Positions 61,409 through 64,000 of a stretch of 64,000 nucleotides of DNA are shown here, piece after piece. The first letter of the stretch is position 1, and each line of letters opens with the position of its first letter. The notes beneath the pieces are model-generated. The model saw only the letters and a list, made by a program, of their open reading frames with translations, did not search any database and was not told the DNA's origin. The stretch comes from Oceanithermus desulfurans. Lineage in GTDB: Bacteria > Deinococcota > Deinococci > Deinococcales > Marinithermaceae. Where the stretch lies: positions 372,001 through 436,000 of the forward strand of contig NZ_JACHEZ010000001.1 in NCBI RefSeq assembly GCF_014201675.1. The letters run 5' to 3'. Position numbers and translations under genes: made by a program.

Positions 61409-61603
61409 ATGGAATGGGAAGAAATGGCGGACGCGGCCCGCGCCCGCGGGTTGACCCTCGAGCGGCTCGAAGGCGCGGGGTGGAGCGATCAGGCGGTCTG
61501 GGAGTTTGCGCTGCTGGTGGTCCGCGAACTGACGCTGCGCGGGCTGCTGCCCGCGCACGCGGCGGCCGACCGGCCCGACTGCTTCGCCGAGCGCGGCGCT
61601 TGA
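61409..61603 (+). CDS. small 64-residue protein, unknown function
   Basis: A 64-residue acidic protein starting MEWEEMADAARARGLTLERL, mostly helical, with a single Cys near the end (RPDCFAERGA). No family is recognised. Support for its being real is the TAGGCT box seven bases upstream, codon use like its neighbours, and the TGA stop placed inside the -35 box of the next gene. It may be a small adaptor. Confidence 0.6.
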   Translation: MEWEEMADAARARGLTLERLEGAGWSDQAVWEFALLVVRELTLRGLLPAHAAADRPDCFAERGA

Positions 61604-61628
61604 CCGCGCCGTCGGGATACCCTACCAT
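61600..61628 (+). promoter_or_regulatory. promoter of the small beta-barrel gene
   Basis: TTGACC (61600-61605), a 17-base spacer and TACCAT (61623-61628) are followed by GGAGG (61637-61641) and ATG 61651. The TGA of the previous gene (61601-61603) lies in the -35 box. Confidence 0.75.
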
Positions 61629-61650
61629 CGTATCCTGGAGGTAGGCCGTT

Positions 61651-62088
61651 ATGAGAAAATGGATCGTTTTACTGGTACTGGCTATGGGCTCGGCCCTCGC
61701 GGCCGGAAACTTCTCGGTGGCGGGCTCGGCGGGCTACGCCGGCAGCGTCTTCGGCGGCGTCGAAGCCAGCTGGGACTGCATCCTCTTCCAGCCCAAGAAG
61801 GGCGCGCTGCGCCCCACGCTGGACCTGGGCTACGGTGCCGGGGGCTTCCAGGCCGCCTTCGCCATGCGCCACATGTTCGACGTGGCTGAGGGCGTCAAGG
61901 TGGGCGGCGGCGTGGGCGTCCGCTACCAGGGCGGCGTGCAGGCCTACCTGCGCGGCGACGTGGAGTACGACCTCGCCGACCTGGTGAACCTGCCCCTCTT
62001 CGTGGGCGGCGACCTGGGCTACGCCTACGGCTTCGCCGGCGCGCCCAGCGCGGTCGTGGCCCAGTTCAAGGCCGGCTACCGCTTCTAA
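61651..62088 (+). CDS. small exported beta-barrel-like protein
   Basis: A 145-residue protein with a signal peptide (IVLLVLAMGSALAAG) and Gly/aromatic-alternating strands, ending VAQFKAGYRF. A C-terminal Phe after an alternating strand is the outer-membrane assembly signal. It resembles in size and plan the protein at 26960-27403. It has a strong promoter and RBS of its own and a terminator after the stop, suggesting abundant single-gene expression. Confidence 0.75.
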   Translation: MRKWIVLLVLAMGSALAAGNFSVAGSAGYAGSVFGGVEASWDCILFQPKKGALRPTLDLGYGAGGFQAAFAMRHMFDVAEGVKVGGGVGVRYQGGVQAYLRGDVEYDLADLVNLPLFVGGDLGYAYGFAGAPSAVVAQFKAGYRF

Positions 62089-63158
62089 ACGTCCTCGTCC
62101 CCAACCCCGGAGGCCTCGCCTTCGGGGTTCTTTTTCATGATCTCCCGCAACACCGCCGTGGCGTAGGCGCCCTTGGGGAGGAAGAAGGCGAGCCAGAGCC
62201 CTTCGGGGCGCACCTCCAAGCGGGCTTCCTCCAGGGGGAAGCGCAGGGGCCTGCGCGCGCCCTTGCGGGCCCGGAAGTCCTCGCGCGCGAGCTCGTAGCG
62301 CGCCAGGATCTCGTCCTCGAGGGCCCGGGCCTCGTTCGTGGCCTCGAAGTACTTGCGCCCGTGGAGCGGTCCGGTGGCGCTGATCTCAAGCGTTGCCGCG
62401 CGGGGGTTTTCGGCCTCCGGATCCTCGACCCGGAACTCGCCGCGGGTGGCGTGCTTCTTGGCGATGTCGCCGCGGAGCACCCGATCGTAGAGACCGCGCT
62501 CGAGCCGCAGCGCCAGCCAGTCGTTGAAGAGCAGGCTCTGCAGCGAGCCGATCAGGAACTTCTTGAGCCAGGGACGGCCGCGGCCCTTGCCCTGCTTGAC
62601 GAGGCGGTAGCCGCGCACCGGGTTCTGACCGCCGAGGCCGAAGCGCTGCGGCCCGAAGTAGTTGGGCACGCCGAACCGGAGGAGCCGATCCAGCACCGCG
62701 CGGGCCGAAACATCCGACCCGGGAAGAACGTCACGAATTAGGATCTCGAAACGGTTGCCGCGCAGGTGGCCCACACCCAGCTTGTTGGTGTGGGCGCCGG
62801 TCTCGAGGATGCGCACCCCCGCAAGCGCCTCCAGCTCGGCCAGGCGCGGTTCGTAGCGGCGCGGCAGGCTGATCCACTGCCGGGTAACGGCGTGCTTGTC
62901 CTTGAGGCCGGCCACCCCGATCGTCTTCTCGGGTACGCCCAGGGAGGCGATCAGGTGGTCCACGAGCTCGCGGGTGGTGAGCCCGCGTTTCTCCACGAAG
63001 AGGTAGAGGTGCTCGCCCTCGCCGCTGGGGAGGTAGGCGGGCAGTTCGGTGACGGAGAAGTCCTCGGGTTGCGCCCTTATCTGTCCCCCGGTCCCCGGCA
63101 GGTCCTGGGTCAGGTAGGGGTAACGGTCGAAGTCGAAGACGAGGCGTTCGGGCTCCAC
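62085..63158 (-). CDS. truD: tRNA pseudouridine(13) synthase TruD
   Basis: A 357-residue enzyme that modifies U13 in tRNA. The catalytic Asp is in GVAGLKDKHAVTRQ near residue 86. GNRFEILIRD, GVPNYFGPQRFG and the long TruD-specific insertion (roughly 165-300) follow. The start is GTG 63158, with minus-strand TAGGCT six bases upstream (63170-63165). The last few codons overlap the convergent beta-barrel gene stop by four bases, and the terminator of that gene lies within this coding region. Confidence 0.93.
   Translation of the reverse strand: MEPERLVFDFDRYPYLTQDLPGTGGQIRAQPEDFSVTELPAYLPSGEGEHLYLFVEKRGLTTRELVDHLIASLGVPEKTIGVAGLKDKHAVTRQWISLPRRYEPRLAELEALAGVRILETGAHTNKLGVGHLRGNRFEILIRDVLPGSDVSARAVLDRLLRFGVPNYFGPQRFGLGGQNPVRGYRLVKQGKGRGRPWLKKFLIGSLQSLLFNDWLALRLERGLYDRVLRGDIAKKHATRGEFRVEDPEAENPRAATLEISATGPLHGRKYFEATNEARALEDEILARYELAREDFRARKGARRPLRFPLEEARLEVRPEGLWLAFFLPKGAYATAVLREIMKKNPEGEASGVGDEDV
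62103..62135 (+). terminator. terminator of the small beta-barrel gene
   Basis: AACCCCG (62103-62109) pairs with CGGGGTT (62123-62129), with additional pairing inside, followed by CTTTTT (62130-62135). It lies entirely inside the 3' end of the truD coding sequence on the opposite strand. Confidence 0.75.
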
Positions 63159-63164
63159 CGCCCC

Positions 63165-63185
63165 AGCCTACACGGGCGGTAGCAT
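63165..63185. promoter_or_regulatory. divergent leaderless promoters of truD and tilS
   Basis: Minus-strand TAGGCT (63170-63165) is six bases from the truD GTG. Plus-strand TAGCAT (63180-63185) is six bases from the tilS GTG at 63192. Only 33 bases separate the two start codons. Confidence 0.55.
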
Positions 63186-63191
63186 AGGAGC

Positions 63192-64000
63192 GTGAACGAG
63201 CTGGAGCGGCGGTTCCGCGCCCGCCTTGAGGCGCTCTGCCCCGGTGAGGAGCCGGTGGTGGCCGCGGTGAGCGGCGGCGGCGACTCGGTGGCGCTCTTGC
63301 ACCTGCTGGCGGGGGTCGGCCGCCCGGTGGTGGTCGCCCACCTCGACCACGCGCTGCGCTCCGATTCGGCGGAGGACGCCCGCTTCGTTTGCGAACTGGC
63401 CGGGCGGCTGGGGTTCCCCTGCGAGCTGCGCCGGGTGGAGGTGCGCGCGGTGGCGCAGCGGAAACGGCAGAACCTGGAGGCGGCGGCGCGCGAGCTGCGC
63501 TACGCCTTTCTGGCCGAGGTGGCTCGGAAGCACGGGGCTGCCTGCGTGCTGACCGCCCATACCCTGGAGGACAACGCTGAGACCGTGCTCCTGCAGCTGT
63601 TCCGGGGGGCGGGCCGCGCCCTGGGCATCCGGGCCCGGCAGGGCCGGGTGGTGCGTCCGCTGCTCGAGGTCGCGCGCGCCGAGCTTCGCGCGTTCCTGAA
63701 GGCCCGTGGCGCGGACTGGCTCGAAGACCCCAGCAACGAACGGGTCTGCCTCGACCGCAACTACCTGCGCCACGAGGTCTGGCCGCGGGTCACCGCGCGG
63801 TTCCCCCGCGCGGGCGAGGCGCTCTTGCGGTATGCCGAAAGCCAGCAGGCGGACGACGCCGCGCTCGATCCGCTCGCGCGGGCGCGGATCGTGCCCGACC
63901 GCCGCTTCGAACCGGTTTTTGCGTTGCGCACGGCCCCGTTGTTGCGTGCATCCGCAGCGCTCAGGCGCCGCGCGCTGCGCTGGGTGCTCGAGCGCCAGGG
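63192..64000 (+). CDS. tilS: tRNA(Ile)-lysidine synthase TilS, 3' end beyond window
   Basis: At least 269 residues are present and the frame runs off the end. The PP-loop SGGGDSVALLHLL binds ATP near residue 28. VVVAHLDHALRSDSAEDA, LTAHTLEDNAETVLLQLFRG and PLLEVARAEL are family segments, and the WLEDPSNE motif follows. TilS converts the wobble C of tRNA-Ile(CAU) to lysidine and is essential for AUA decoding. The start is GTG 63192, set by TAGCAT six bases upstream. The substrate-binding C-terminal domains lie outside the window. Confidence 0.92.
   Translation, partial: MNELERRFRARLEALCPGEEPVVAAVSGGGDSVALLHLLAGVGRPVVVAHLDHALRSDSAEDARFVCELAGRLGFPCELRRVEVRAVAQRKRQNLEAAARELRYAFLAEVARKHGAACVLTAHTLEDNAETVLLQLFRGAGRALGIRARQGRVVRPLLEVARAELRAFLKARGADWLEDPSNERVCLDRNYLRHEVWPRVTARFPRAGEALLRYAESQQADDAALDPLARARIVPDRRFEPVFALRTAPLLRASAALRRRALRWVLERQ

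Overview
The window is a stretch of chromosome from a GC-rich, thermophilic, outer-membrane-bearing bacterium, most likely a member of the Thermales in the Deinococcota (Thermus/Oceanithermus/Marinithermus type). This is inferred from gene content: a nurA-herA-sbcD-sbcC DNA-end-processing cluster, a short archaeal-type aspartyl-tRNA synthetase with the non-discriminating signature, several small signal-peptide beta-barrel-like proteins, GTG/TTG starts, and many leaderless promoters with a TANNNT box 6-7 bases before the start codon. No database search was possible.

Layout. 1-2.4 kb: end of hslV, hslU and a secreted TPR protein. 2.5-9.1 kb: nurA, herA, sbcD and sbcC behind a strong promoter with a 17-bp palindrome over its -35 box. 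9.1-10.6 kb: murJ. 10.6-13.3 kb: a gene-free mosaic of palindromic repeats, heptamer arrays, a 180-bp duplication and a run of 21 C. 13.3-19.0 kb (minus strand): aspS2 with an attenuator-like leader, an AT-rich DUF4145 gene, a secreted phospholipase-D-like protein with a small partner, thiI and tatD. 19.2-21.8 kb: a 2-oxoacid:acceptor oxidoreductase pair. 21.9-29.9 kb: a lipocalin-like lipoprotein, a second small repeat island, phosphoglucomutase, UvrD/PcrA helicase, an isoaspartyl peptidase and a trpC cluster. 30.0-36.8 kb: a branched-chain-type ABC transporter operon enclosing an acyl-CoA synthetase. 36.85-37.12 kb: tRNA-Pro, tRNA-Gly and tRNA-Arg.

37.2-48.4 kb: an Ig-like lipoprotein; a six-gene MarR/GbsR-controlled LolCDE-like export operon on the minus strand; sdaAB; and a cluster of a large membrane protein, a DapA-like aldolase, an LEA14-like lipoprotein and a methyltransferase. 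48.9-55.3 kb (minus strand): nfeD, floA, an unknown gene, phoH, ybeY, dgkA, a CorC-like gene and cdd, an order that parallels the Bacillus subtilis yqeZ-to-cdd region. 55.3-58.5 kb: a universal stress protein, tyrA and aroF with a leaderless upstream small ORF, and a hotdog thioesterase. 58.5-64 kb: two tandem degenerate alpha/beta hydrolases, a CLC transporter, a 64-codon leaderless gene, a small beta-barrel protein, truD and the start of tilS.

The most distinctive signals are: the window-wide leaderless promoter grammar, including cases where a stop codon lies inside the next gene's -35 or -10 box; the repeat islands with seven-base minisatellites; the overlapping, mutually exclusive hairpins ahead of aspS2; the compositionally foreign DUF4145 gene; the acyl-CoA synthetase nested in a Liv-type operon; and the tandem alpha/beta hydrolases that have lost the nucleophile.
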